Notes under the pieces: model-generated
The model's input: the letters and a program-made list of their open reading frames with translations, nothing else
The model's database searches: none
What the model was told of the DNA's origin: nothing
Part shown: piece after piece, positions 46,512-55,839 of the stretch
How the letters are laid out: each line of letters opens with the position of its first letter
How positions within the stretch are numbered: position 1 is the first letter of the stretch
Source: Oligoflexia bacterium
GTDB taxonomy: Bacteria; Bdellovibrionota; UBA1018
DNA length: 64,000 nucleotides
NCBI GenBank assembly: GCA_903895855.1
Contig: CAITVN010000009.1
Coordinates: 46,455-110,454, forward strand
Direction of reading: 5' to 3'
Program-made: the position numbers and the translations under genes

Positions 46512-46552
46512 ACTGAAATAACCGGAAGGCGAGAAAAAAACGAAAAAAGCGT

Positions 46553-47380
46553 CTAGATGGTCAAAAATTGACGAACAAATTTCGAGTAGAGGTTAGGCAT
46601 GGGTAGCGCGACGTTAAATCGGTGGGTCACTTCGGGTTGGCCGTTTCTGATGACGTTAACACCAGTGCCGTAGTTTGAGACTCCGCGAAAGTGAAGACCG
46701 ACGACCTTTCCTTCTACGTTGAATAGTGGCGACCCTGAGTTTCCGGCCTCGGTGTTGACCACGTGTAAGAAGTGCGGAAGTTCTGGGTTATGCGGTTCGT
46801 AGAGAACCATTTCGCCTTCTGATATTTTTTTGACACCTTCGGCGAAACTCGAGGCGTGAGGGTGACCAGCGGCAATTAAGTATTGGCCAACTGACAGCTC
46901 ATTTTCGTCAGTCTCTATCGGAGCAAACGGTAGCTGGGTCAGTGTCACTGGTACTGCCAATTTGATGAGCGCAAAGTCGTTGTTGAAGTTTGCTACTGCG
47001 ATCTTAGCGCAGGGTAATCTTACACCGTGCTCGACTTCTGAATTTTCAAGCATTTCATGATTTAAGATGACACTGAGTTTTGGACAGGTTTCAGTTTCAG
47101 CCACATAGATATCTTTGATCACGTGAAACGCGGTGACCATCCAACCGTCAGGAGAAATGATCACACCGGTTCCGCGCCCTGGAATCAGTACAGTCGCTGC
47201 GAACGATTTCTTGAGTTCGTCAGCGTAAAGATGGGCTGGATGCTGAGGGTCTTTTTTTATTTCAGTTAAATACTGAGATGGATCATAAAACTGTGCACCT
47301 TCAAAACTGACGGCCCAAGAAAACCGAGTAAAAAGTAGAACAAAAAAAGTGGCCAATGAGAAGACTCTTGAGTTTGTCAT
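46553..47380 (-). CDS. Secreted trypsin-like serine protease
   Basis: 275 residues. Signal peptide to about 24. Triad visible: H86 (TAFHVIKD), D135 (NNDFALIKL), S215 (TEAGNSGSPLFN). No PDZ domain, so it is not a typical DegP. Periplasmic. Divergent from cytochrome c with 36 bp between starts. Confidence 0.88.
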   Translation of the reverse strand: MTNSRVFSLATFFVLLFTRFSWAVSFEGAQFYDPSQYLTEIKKDPQHPAHLYADELKKSFAATVLIPGRGTGVIISPDGWMVTAFHVIKDIYVAETETCPKLSVILNHEMLENSEVEHGVRLPCAKIAVANFNNDFALIKLAVPVTLTQLPFAPIETDENELSVGQYLIAAGHPHASSFAEGVKKISEGEMVLYEPHNPELPHFLHVVNTEAGNSGSPLFNVEGKVVGLHFRGVSNYGTGVNVIRNGQPEVTHRFNVALPMPNLYSKFVRQFLTI

Positions 47381-47416
47381 GGGTTCTGCATTAGCAGTGA
47401 TATAAGGAGAATTAAA

Positions 47417-47818
47417 ATGAAAAAAGTCGTCGGAATGTTCTTAGTCATGAATGTGGTATTGAGTTCGGTAGTCTTAGGTGCTGATAAGAAGCCTGCGGTT
47501 AAAGTGGTGCCAAGTACCCCGGCTCTTTTGGCGAAAGGTAAGGCTGCCTTTGCCATCAACTGCGCAGCTTGTCACGGTGATAATTTGGATGGCAATAGCC
47601 CGGCGGCAGCCGCTCTGAACCCAAAGCCAAGAAATTTCAAAGTCGATGCGTTTAAGGGCGGTGAAGATGCTGCTTCGGTATTTACCACCATCACTGGTGG
47701 TTTGATGGTTGATGGCAAACCCACTACGATGGTTGCCTTTGGTCACTTGCCTGTTGAAGACCGATGGGGCCTGGTTCATTACGTTCTCTCTGTGAGACCG
47801 AAAAAAGCAAAAAAATAA
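47417..47818 (+). CDS. Periplasmic monohaem cytochrome c
   Basis: 133 residues. Signal peptide to about 21, then haem motif CAACHG (C49, C52, H53); a Met in TTMVAFGHL is the likely second ligand. Length suits a class I cytochrome. AAGGAGAA lies before ATG. A short stem (GGGTCAA/TTGGCCC) follows the stop. Confidence 0.88.
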   Translation: MKKVVGMFLVMNVVLSSVVLGADKKPAVKVVPSTPALLAKGKAAFAINCAACHGDNLDGNSPAAAALNPKPRNFKVDAFKGGEDAASVFTTITGGLMVDGKPTTMVAFGHLPVEDRWGLVHYVLSVRPKKAKK

Positions 47819-47863
47819 TTCGATTTTGAGTGTTGATTGGGGGTCAATCGCAAGGTTGGCCCT

Positions 47864-48190
47864 CTAGAAAATCATGTAATAGATGGCTTGTTGAATCGAC
47901 ATTTGATTGCCTTCGGTTTTTCCGGCGGTAATGTCTTCGGCTGAAACATTGTAAGAGGCCATTTTCACCTGTGAAACAGAAAAAGGCACTCCGGCCTCGG
48001 TAGCCAGCTTGGTTTCTTCAACTTGAATGTTAAGTACCGGAATGACCCAGCGTTTATCTACTTTTTGGATAGGATCCACAAATTGTTCCCCATTTTGAAA
48101 GCCCTACTTGTTGCTCATGTATCTGGTACCAGTATTTCATGCCTAATAAATACATAATAGATGTGTCAAAAATGACTTTGGCTTTTTTAT
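47864..48190 (-). pseudogene. Possible frameshifted gene remnant, unknown family
   Basis: Two overlapping frames each look protein-like: KVIFDTSIMYLLGMKYWYQI (near 48165-48090) and, after a one-base shift near 48080, WVIPVLNIQVEETKLATEAG down to the stop at 47864. The second frame has only a GTG start and no ribosome site. Together they suggest a broken gene; a real 71-residue gene is the alternative. The stretch 47819-48210 holds nothing else I can name. Confidence 0.3.
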
Positions 48191-48210
48191 GTTGCTGCGC
48201 GAGGCCCAGC

Positions 48211-51200
48211 CTACGGCTGAAATTGAAATTCAGGAAATCCTGAGGTGCCCATTTTCCAGATGCCTCCGAAATCGTAACCTGGCGCGCCTTCGAAATTGCC
48301 TTGAACACCCAGTTGTAAGTCGGTCTTCGAAGCCCCGTCGGCTGCAACTGCACCCGAACCGTCAGAAAATGAGTCAGAGCTCCAGAAAACGTTAGCGCCG
48401 GGGAAAGTTGAATTACCAGAGCCTGATACCGGATTCACATCAGTAGATCCAAAAGTGTCGCCAATTGTGTAGCACCTTCTGTATTCGGGAGGCGTGACGA
48501 ATCCACTGCCCAGGCCCTCGAGGCCACCGCCAGTGTCTAAGTTCGCGAATACAGTGGCGTGGCTATAACACTCGGTTACGTTTCCGTTGCTAATGCCACC
48601 GACGATTCCTCCAATATTTTGTCGACCTATTATGATGCCCTTTGAACCCACTTGTTCGAGATAGGCGTTATCGTCGCCCCATCCAACAATGCCACCGGCT
48701 TGAGTGCCATCAGACAACACCGAGCCGTTAAAGAATGCCTGGTAAACCTTAGCAGAGCTCACCCTTCCAGCGATACCGCCGGTTCCGTAATCAAGGCCAA
48801 TGACCGTTCCTTCACTTAAGACATTATTGATGTCGACAGTGGTTGCGTTAGATGAAAAGGCGTTTCCGACGATTCCGCCAGTTCGTTGGTACCCTACGGT
48901 GTGAGTATTGACGAGCTTCAGGTTAGAGATTGTGCCGCCTGGATCGACTTTGCCAAAAAGGCCGCCGTAATTGTAGTTGTCTGAATAAACGGTGAGATTA
49001 GAAACCGTGTAGCCGCTACCCGAGGCGCCATCGAAAGTGCCCGTGAAGGCCGTCGATGTGTTCATAGTGGTCATTGCAATGCAGCTCATGTCGATGCTGC
49101 CACCGAGGGTGTAGGTTCCAGCAGGATCGTTTCGCATTTGAGCGAACTGCGCCGGTGTGGTGATCGTGGTGACTGTCGCACTACTCGTGCTCGGCGCGGT
49201 CCAAGCACCTAGGCAAGTCGCCGATTTGAGTGACGGGTAGCTGCTAGAAGGAGCATTCCAGGCTCCGACAAAATCCCAACCTGCGTAGTTAGCTTGTAGT
49301 TGGGCTAGAACTGTTGAAAGACCAGCGGCGCCATCAATCATGCCACCATTCACTTCAAAACCTTGATTTGCAATTGTGTTATCCCAATAGTTGCCTTGAA
49401 AAGCCGTACTGTCAGTCGCAGTTGAGGCGCCGGCGACGGCACCAATTGTTGAAGAGGCTGAAATGTATCCTGCTGAGAAATTATAATTAACCAAGCGCCC
49501 GGTGCCAACTTCGCCAATGAGGCCACCTACGGTGTCTCGACCAAAAACTTCGGCTTGGGTTATGTTGTTCGAAACCATTCTTCCTTGGTGGTAGCCAATG
49601 AGGCCCCCGACTCGTTGATTGCCAAATACGGCTGAGCCACTCAGTACGCTAACTCCAAAGGTGGCAAACGTGGTGTAGCCGATCGCTCCCCCGACGGCGT
49701 ATGAGCCATGAACTGCTGCTTGGGCCGCTGAGTTCACGACTTGGGTGCTGTATCCGGCTAAACCGCCCACGTTGCTGAGGCCAACGATGACTCCAGAAAA
49801 TTTATTGCCAGCCGAATACGAACCGCCGCCAGATTGCTCGCCGGCAATTCCGCCGACTTTCGTGTTGCCCGCGATATTGCCGGTGACTGTCGAGTAGAGA
49901 ATCGTGCCCGAATTTGTGGCTATGCCTGAACCTTGATTTGAAGCCATGTCAACGTTTGTAAATTTGATATTCTTAACGACACCATCCCAGCTGATTTTGC
50001 CAATGGCGCCGCCTTCGTTCGAAGTTGCACTGGTCACGCCGGCGGCACTTCTATAATTATTCGTGGTGATGATGTTATAAATAGTATGGCCATTTCCGTC
50101 GATGATTGCGCTCAAAGGTGCAGACACAGATGACGGCATCGGGTAATCGATGCAATCAAAATCAATGTCCTCGGTTACGCGGTAATAGATACCACTACCG
50201 TTATTGGTGCCGATGTAGGCCCATTCGCCTTCGTTTCTAATGAGGTAAGGGTCGCCTAGAGTTCCTGATCCCGCAGGAGTGGTGACCGTCACTAAGGTTG
50301 GCATCACGCAGCCACTCGTTTCCCATTTGAGGGTGGGATATGAGCCGTCAGAAATATTCCAGACATAAGTGGTGTCCCACCATTTGTGAGTCGCCGTGTC
50401 GCGAAACGTAGCAGCAGTTTTCATATTGGCAGTACTGTACCCAGTGCCGCCGTCGCTGTTAGCCGTCGAAGCATTAGCGCCGTATCCGCTAGTGGTCACA
50501 TCCCAATAGTCTTGGGTCGCGATGCCAGTGAGTCCGTTTGAATCGCCGATGAACCCGCCTACCGGGGTCGAAGTCGCCGTGACAAGACCCGTTGAATAAG
50601 AGTGGTTGATCGAAGTGAAGTAAGCTGACTGTTCGGCGTAACCGACAAATCCACCTACGTTAGTGTCGCCAGTCACTGCACCTGTTGAATAAGAGTTCGC
50701 GATCATTCCCCCGGTATTCGAGCCGACGAGGCCTCCGACTCTGTCAGCTCCAGTCACGGTGCCGGTTGCAAAGCTTCTTGAAATGGTTCCTTGATTGATA
50801 CCGACGAGGCCCCCGACTTTATTGTAGCCTGTGGCGGTGACATTGCCGGTCGCTTTGCTGCGGCTGATGACTCCCGCAGTGTTAACGGTGCCCACGAGAC
50901 CTCCGACGAAATCTGAGGCGGCGACTACGGCACCTGTCGCAGATGAAGCGAGTAGCACATCGTGATGAGTTCCGACGACTGTGCCTGCCATGATTCCGAT
51001 GAGTCCGCCCGTATAGTATCCTTGGTCACTGGTTACTGATGCCGCCGAGTGAAGAAATTGCACTCGCCCGCCCAGTAGCATTCCGATGGCGCCACCAACT
51101 GTGGCCGTAATGTGTCCGCCTGCCCGCACACTGCCGCTCACGATTTGAGAGTTCTTGATGATGCCCGAGGCTGCACCAGCCAAGGCCCCAACATAGGCTC

Positions 51201-53544
51201 CACCGTAAACACTCACCCGTTCGAGTTTGAGGTTCGAGACCACTCCTTGTGAGTTGATCCAGCCAAAAAACCCGCGGTAGTCGGCAGCAGCAGCGTCGAT
51301 GTGCATGTCACTGACTGTGTAACCGGCTCCATTGAACGTGCCGGTGAACAGTAAAGTTGCGTTAGTTTTGTAATCGCCAATCGGAGTCCAGTCGTAACAA
51401 GCCAAGCTAATGTCATTGCCGAGCACATAATTATAGCCCAGGGTAGTCGCGTTTGCTCCAATGGCTGCAAGTTGTAGTGCTGTAGTAATGATGTAGGTAT
51501 CACCGGATGGTGCCGGTAGATTGCCCGCAACGACAGCAAGCGCACTGTAGCTGGCGCAATAGACAATCGAATCAGAGTAGCAGGCAGATTCGTTACCTGC
51601 GGTATCTTTGTATTTCACATACACGCTAGGTGTGCCTGATGAAGTGAGAGTCCAGCCACCAGCGTATGATGTCGCGTAGGTGTCCCACACACCGCCACTA
51701 CCGCAGCCCGCGGTGTTGGTGATGTACATTTGAGAAGCGCCGACTGCAGAAAGAGCGAGTGCTACGTTTGCTGTCGCCGAAGTCGCAGCGCCTGCAGCGA
51801 TCACGATGCTGCCACCGGTTGGGGCCGTTGTATCTACGCTGAAAAAGGTGCTCGGGCCCGCTGGCCCCGCATCAGTGTTGCCAGCGGTATCGCTAGAAGT
51901 GCCGGCCGCGATCGAGATACCAACCGTTCCATTTCCGGTACAGCTAGAAAGCGTGACGGTTTTTGTGGTGGCGGTATCTGCGGTAACCGCTTTTGAACAT
52001 GAGGCGCCGGCGATGCCAATGACGGTGACGTTGCCATCAGCCAGAGTAATCGTATCAGCACCGGTGTAAGTGATCGTGTACGTAATGGTGCCGGTACCGT
52101 TGACAATTGAAGCTGACGGGCTGCCGATGGCGACCGTTGGGGGCGTCTTATCGTGTACGATTGTACGTACAGCTTGGGTCGCGGCATTGGCGGCAATGTC
52201 AGAGTGATCTGCGTTGATTGTGATCGTACCGTTGGCGAGTGCGCTCACGTCGGCGGTTGTGGACCACGCGCCGGCTGCGCAAGCGATTGTGGCAGTGACG
52301 TCGCCAGAAAGTACGACATTTCGCCCGTTTTCAGAGCATGCGCCCCCGAGCGAGACTGCTGTGTTATTCGAGGCCTTCGCATAAGTGCCGTTCACGCCTG
52401 GGGTGGTGATGCTCACGGTCGGTACGGTTTTGTCGTGTATAATGGTGCGCGTGGCCGGGGTCGCGGCATTGCCGGCGACATCATCGTGAGTCGCAGTCAC
52501 TGAGAAGGTGGCGTCGCCAGACGCAGAAATATTGAAGGTCGTGGTCCAAGTGTTATTTCCTAAACAAGTTGTTACGGTGCCTAAGTCGCCTGAAAGCGTG
52601 ACGTCTCGACCCACTTCAGAACAAGTGCCCGCGATGGTGACTGTGGTGTGGTTTGATGCGTTCGCATAAGAACCGTCGGTCGCCGGAGTGGTGACGGTCA
52701 CCGTCGGTACACTCTTATCGTGTATGATGGTTCGCACGGCTTGGGTTGCGGCATTGCTGGCGGCATCACTGTGGTCAGCGTTGACGGTGATCGTGCCGTT
52801 GGCGAGTGCGCTCAAGTTTACGGTTGTGCTCCAGGTATGATTACTAGCACAGAGTACTGTCGCACTGATGTCACCTGAGAGTACGACATTTCGGCCTCCC
52901 TCAGAACACGTACCTGCCAGCGCCACTGCGGTGTTGTTCGAGGCATTAGCGTAGGTTCCGTTCGCGACAGGAGTAGTGATGGCTACAGTTGGTGCGATGC
53001 TGTCGTGAGTGATGGCGGCGAAGGTGCATTCAGTTGTCGTGCCGGTAGAGCTTCGAGCCTGCCCGTAGACAGTGTTGTTCGCGTTACTTGAAGTCAGTGC
53101 ATACGAAACATTAGGAGAAAGAATGTCGAAAGCGATCCAAGTCGGAGTACCGAGACAGCTAGGTGTACTCGTGAGCCAGTATTCTGAAATTTCGGTACCA
53201 GTGAGATTCACCGTCACGTTGAGTGAGGTCGAATATGAAGCGCCTGAGTTGAGCGTAAAAGACAGAGTTGGAGTGACTGTGGTAGAAGGGGTTGCGCTGG
53301 GAGTTGCAGCGGGAGTTACAGTCGCAGTATCGGCAGCTGGTACATCGGCGATAGCTTCGGCCGCCGGTTCCGGACTCGGACTTGGGTTTGCATCGGCTTC
53401 AAGCGGACCGTTATAACTTTTAATGGCTTCGCAACCAGAGAAAAAAAGTAAGATAGCAGGCAAGACTACGGGGGCGAATACCCTGATAGAATCATGTAAT
53501 AAATTGAGCGGCGATGACGTTGGCCGCCTAAAAACGCAGAACAT
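48211..53544 (-). CDS. Giant Ig-like and GLUG-repeat lipoprotein
   Basis: 1777 residues. Lipobox LFFSGC (Cys 38), then a Pro/Ala/Thr linker. Three Ig-like (big-type) repeats of about 94 residues follow from residue 185 (APTVAITTP, PTVTVTTP, PTVSITTP starts; each with GTCSE and IIHDK), then further Ig-type regions. From about residue 850 several GLUG blocks occur (VGGLVGxxxG followed by ISRSxATGxV), forming beta-helix-like folds, with repeats in three separated runs. Probable large outer-membrane or secreted adhesin-like protein; no enzymatic motif. Confidence 0.85.
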   Translation of the reverse strand: MFCVFRRPTSSPLNLLHDSIRVFAPVVLPAILLFFSGCEAIKSYNGPLEADANPSPSPEPAAEAIADVPAADTATVTPAATPSATPSTTVTPTLSFTLNSGASYSTSLNVTVNLTGTEISEYWLTSTPSCLGTPTWIAFDILSPNVSYALTSSNANNTVYGQARSSTGTTTECTFAAITHDSIAPTVAITTPVANGTYANASNNTAVALAGTCSEGGRNVVLSGDISATVLCASNHTWSTTVNLSALANGTITVNADHSDAASNAATQAVRTIIHDKSVPTVTVTTPATDGSYANASNHTTVTIAGTCSEVGRDVTLSGDLGTVTTCLGNNTWTTTFNISASGDATFSVTATHDDVAGNAATPATRTIIHDKTVPTVSITTPGVNGTYAKASNNTAVSLGGACSENGRNVVLSGDVTATIACAAGAWSTTADVSALANGTITINADHSDIAANAATQAVRTIVHDKTPPTVAIGSPSASIVNGTGTITYTITYTGADTITLADGNVTVIGIAGASCSKAVTADTATTKTVTLSSCTGNGTVGISIAAGTSSDTAGNTDAGPAGPSTFFSVDTTAPTGGSIVIAAGAATSATANVALALSAVGASQMYITNTAGCGSGGVWDTYATSYAGGWTLTSSGTPSVYVKYKDTAGNESACYSDSIVYCASYSALAVVAGNLPAPSGDTYIITTALQLAAIGANATTLGYNYVLGNDISLACYDWTPIGDYKTNATLLFTGTFNGAGYTVSDMHIDAAAADYRGFFGWINSQGVVSNLKLERVSVYGGAYVGALAGAASGIIKNSQIVSGSVRAGGHITATVGGAIGMLLGGRVQFLHSAASVTSDQGYYTGGLIGIMAGTVVGTHHDVLLASSATGAVVAASDFVGGLVGTVNTAGVISRSKATGNVTATGYNKVGGLVGINQGTISRSFATGTVTGADRVGGLVGSNTGGMIANSYSTGAVTGDTNVGGFVGYAEQSAYFTSINHSYSTGLVTATSTPVGGFIGDSNGLTGIATQDYWDVTTSGYGANASTANSDGGTGYSTANMKTAATFRDTATHKWWDTTYVWNISDGSYPTLKWETSGCVMPTLVTVTTPAGSGTLGDPYLIRNEGEWAYIGTNNGSGIYYRVTEDIDFDCIDYPMPSSVSAPLSAIIDGNGHTIYNIITTNNYRSAAGVTSATSNEGGAIGKISWDGVVKNIKFTNVDMASNQGSGIATNSGTILYSTVTGNIAGNTKVGGIAGEQSGGGSYSAGNKFSGVIVGLSNVGGLAGYSTQVVNSAAQAAVHGSYAVGGAIGYTTFATFGVSVLSGSAVFGNQRVGGLIGYHQGRMVSNNITQAEVFGRDTVGGLIGEVGTGRLVNYNFSAGYISASSTIGAVAGASTATDSTAFQGNYWDNTIANQGFEVNGGMIDGAAGLSTVLAQLQANYAGWDFVGAWNAPSSSYPSLKSATCLGAWTAPSTSSATVTTITTPAQFAQMRNDPAGTYTLGGSIDMSCIAMTTMNTSTAFTGTFDGASGSGYTVSNLTVYSDNYNYGGLFGKVDPGGTISNLKLVNTHTVGYQRTGGIVGNAFSSNATTVDINNVLSEGTVIGLDYGTGGIAGRVSSAKVYQAFFNGSVLSDGTQAGGIVGWGDDNAYLEQVGSKGIIIGRQNIGGIVGGISNGNVTECYSHATVFANLDTGGGLEGLGSGFVTPPEYRRCYTIGDTFGSTDVNPVSGSGNSTFPGANVFWSSDSFSDGSGAVAADGASKTDLQLGVQGNFEGAPGYDFGGIWKMGTSGFPEFQFQP
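52143..52992 (-). repeat. Three tandem ~282-bp Ig-domain repeats
   Basis: The DNA encoding residues about 185-467 of the giant lipoprotein consists of three homologous units; first and third are closest (shared NADHSD and QAVRTI motifs). Typical of unequal recombination. Confidence 0.7.
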
Positions 53545-53585
53545 ACTCTAATTCTGACATAACCGGTGGTAAAGTCTACGAATAC

Positions 53586-53602
53586 TAAACTAAATTAGTT
53601 TA
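53586..53602. promoter_or_regulatory. 17-nt palindrome upstream of the giant lipoprotein
   Basis: TAAACTAA-a-TTAGTTTA, about 40 bp upstream of the ATG. Operator-like, weak. Confidence 0.3.
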
Positions 53603-53762
53603 ATATTGAGGTGACGCAGTTGGTCTTCTTGGTGACTCAAAAGTAACTCAATAGATTTTTGAAAAAATCTGTCAAAACTTTAGGCAAATTGTTTAAAAAG
53701 TAGTCAGTTCAAGTGGTAATCTTCAACGCGAAATTCAAATAGTCGATAAAATTTTGAAGGCG

Positions 53763-54962
53763 CTATTTTCCCATCGTGAATGACTTCACTTGAAAGTAAG
53801 CGAAGTTCATTCCGACCTGGCTACCGATTCTAATCGTGTGCTTGGCCACCGAAACTGAGGGTGAAGATGACAAACAAGACATTCCGCTCGTGAGAAAGCC
53901 GATGGCGACTGAAACCGGCGCAGTGGCGACACTCCATTTCGAGTTGTAGGTCCATCGCTTTATCGTGGCATCGTCAAGTGGCTCGCCATGCGTGTCGGTC
54001 AGGGGGCTGAGAAAATAGACCGTCGCATCGACTGCGGCGCGACCTTGGCCAAAGGCTACCGTTTGCACTGAGCGCACCAGCAATGTCGGATTGGCGCTGA
54101 GAAGTTTTGATCCAGCGACAGATGAGAGCGCAGTCATCACGAGATCCATCGGAAGGTCTTTCCAGTGAACAGCTTTGCTGGTTGAGTTGAGCACGTAACC
54201 CGAAAGAGTGAGCGCCTCAGAAATGCCCAAGCTGGTCCACAAGTCTTTCGCTGCTGATGCTGCCACTTGCGATTCGGTTTGACTCGCAAGGCAGATTTTC
54301 ATGTCACGTAGAAGCTTTCGAACCTTGCCGACAGCTTTTGCTTCTTCGATCGGACCGACCCGAGAAGTGGTTGCCTGAATTGGAGCTTCGCCGTTAATGA
54401 GTTCGGCCAAGCTGCCATGAGTAACCCCATCGGCAATTTCGGCAGGTAGCGGTTCACTCTGAGACGTTCCCCGTATTGCCAGTAATTTCTGTTTTTCTGC
54501 GAAATGTTCGGCAAGTCCAGTTAATGGATTTTTTGTGTTAAAGCGGGCCTTCGCGTAATGTGAAATCGCGAGAGCCTCGTTTTCATTTAGGCTTGAGCGC
54601 CTCGCCAGACCCAATATTTCTTCAACTTCATCGACTGCCTGGTCGATGGCTTTCGAAGTTTCTGGGGCCCTTGACTGAACTAAGAGTCTTTGTGTGTTCG
54701 CGTACCAGCCTTCGTGTGCCTCGATTGCATGCGTGAACGATTCGGGCAGTAAGTGGGTCTGTTTAGCGACGTTTTCTAAGAGCACTAAGCCCTCGGGTGT
54801 TTCGCGAAAAAGAGTTTTCGCAATCAATTCGCGAATGGGCGTAATCGGCTTTAAGTTCAGAAGTGCCGCAGTCGCAGTTGGACTATGATACTGACTGACC
54901 AGCAATAGCGCTGCACCCAGTGTGCTCGCCGTAAAGGCGACCCTTAAATTTTTGTAAGTCAT
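53763..54962 (-). CDS. Exported or membrane-bound protein of unknown function
   Basis: 399 residues. N-terminal hydrophobic stretch (about 8-24) then helical, Ala-rich sequence to the end with further weakly hydrophobic segments (about 230-260, 280-300, 340-370). No recognised domain. It is divergent from the SDR gene. Confidence 0.6.
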   Translation of the reverse strand: MTYKNLRVAFTASTLGAALLLVSQYHSPTATAALLNLKPITPIRELIAKTLFRETPEGLVLLENVAKQTHLLPESFTHAIEAHEGWYANTQRLLVQSRAPETSKAIDQAVDEVEEILGLARRSSLNENEALAISHYAKARFNTKNPLTGLAEHFAEKQKLLAIRGTSQSEPLPAEIADGVTHGSLAELINGEAPIQATTSRVGPIEEAKAVGKVRKLLRDMKICLASQTESQVAASAAKDLWTSLGISEALTLSGYVLNSTSKAVHWKDLPMDLVMTALSSVAGSKLLSANPTLLVRSVQTVAFGQGRAAVDATVYFLSPLTDTHGEPLDDATIKRWTYNSKWSVATAPVSVAIGFLTSGMSCLSSSPSVSVAKHTIRIGSQVGMNFAYFQVKSFTMGK

Positions 54963-55068
54963 GAATTCCCCAATCCCCTAGATGGCAGTGAGTTATCTTG
55001 GATGACCGTTAGTGTCAAATCACGTCTTTATGTAGCGTTTTTTTGAGTTTTGAGTATGTTCGTAACCT

Positions 55069-55779
55069 ATGGAAACTGAACGGCAAAAAGTAGTAGTTGT
55101 ATCGGGTGCAACAGGGGCGCTAGGAGGCTTCGTTGTGCGTGAATTTCTAAACAATTCAAGTGTAAACCATCCTTTCTGTGTCATTGGTCTTGATCGGGCT
55201 GACGCTGAATTGAAATTCGAATCGCAGTCGAACGCGAAGGTTCCGGTCTACCGGGTCAATGGTGGAGATCCTGCCAGCGTGAGTGCAGCAGTGACGTTGA
55301 TTGAAAAGAAACACGGGGCGATTGCTACCTTTGTTCACTGCATGGGCGCGTTTAGATGGTCTAAGCTAAGTGATATTTCTGATGCAGACGTGAACACCTT
55401 AATTGACGCGAATCTAAAGTCGACGATCTATTTCATGCGTGAGCTAGCCATTCGCTGGCATGCCGACCCCAAGAGATTGGGGAGATCGATTGTTTTGTTG
55501 AACTCGAAAGCGGCCCAGAGCGCAAGCGCTGGAATGGGTGTTTACGCTGCCACAAAAATCGCGCTCAATGCGTTGGTGCAAGCAGCTCACGAAGAATTGA
55601 ATTCGATCGGAGTTTCAGTCAATGCGTTTTTGCCTACGATCATTGATACCCCCGCCAATCGGCGCGACATGCCTGGGGCTGATGTCAGTTCGTGGGTAGA
55701 TCCGGCCGTGCTCGCCCATTCTATTTTCAATCTCACTACGCGTGACCACAATAGAGTCAGCGGAACGCTCATTGGGTGA
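55069..55779 (+). CDS. Short-chain dehydrogenase/reductase
   Basis: 236 residues. NAD(P)-binding VSGATGALGGF (12-21), catalytic S146 (LLNSKAAQ), Y159 and K163 (YAATK). Substrate unknown. The M28-PDZ gene follows after 60 bp (counting from its likely ATG). Confidence 0.87.
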   Translation: METERQKVVVVSGATGALGGFVVREFLNNSSVNHPFCVIGLDRADAELKFESQSNAKVPVYRVNGGDPASVSAAVTLIEKKHGAIATFVHCMGAFRWSKLSDISDADVNTLIDANLKSTIYFMRELAIRWHADPKRLGRSIVLLNSKAAQSASAGMGVYAATKIALNALVQAAHEELNSIGVSVNAFLPTIIDTPANRRDMPGADVSSWVDPAVLAHSIFNLTTRDHNRVSGTLIG

Positions 55780-55839
55780 GGTAAGCAATTGCCAATCCCA
55801 TCAACTCATGCGATTAATTTTCGCAAAGGAATCCCTACC

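Noticed and set aside
52153..52503. Long plus-strand open frames across the giant lipoprotein gene
   Set aside because: They lie antisense to its repeats, lack ribosome sites and reflect codon bias only.
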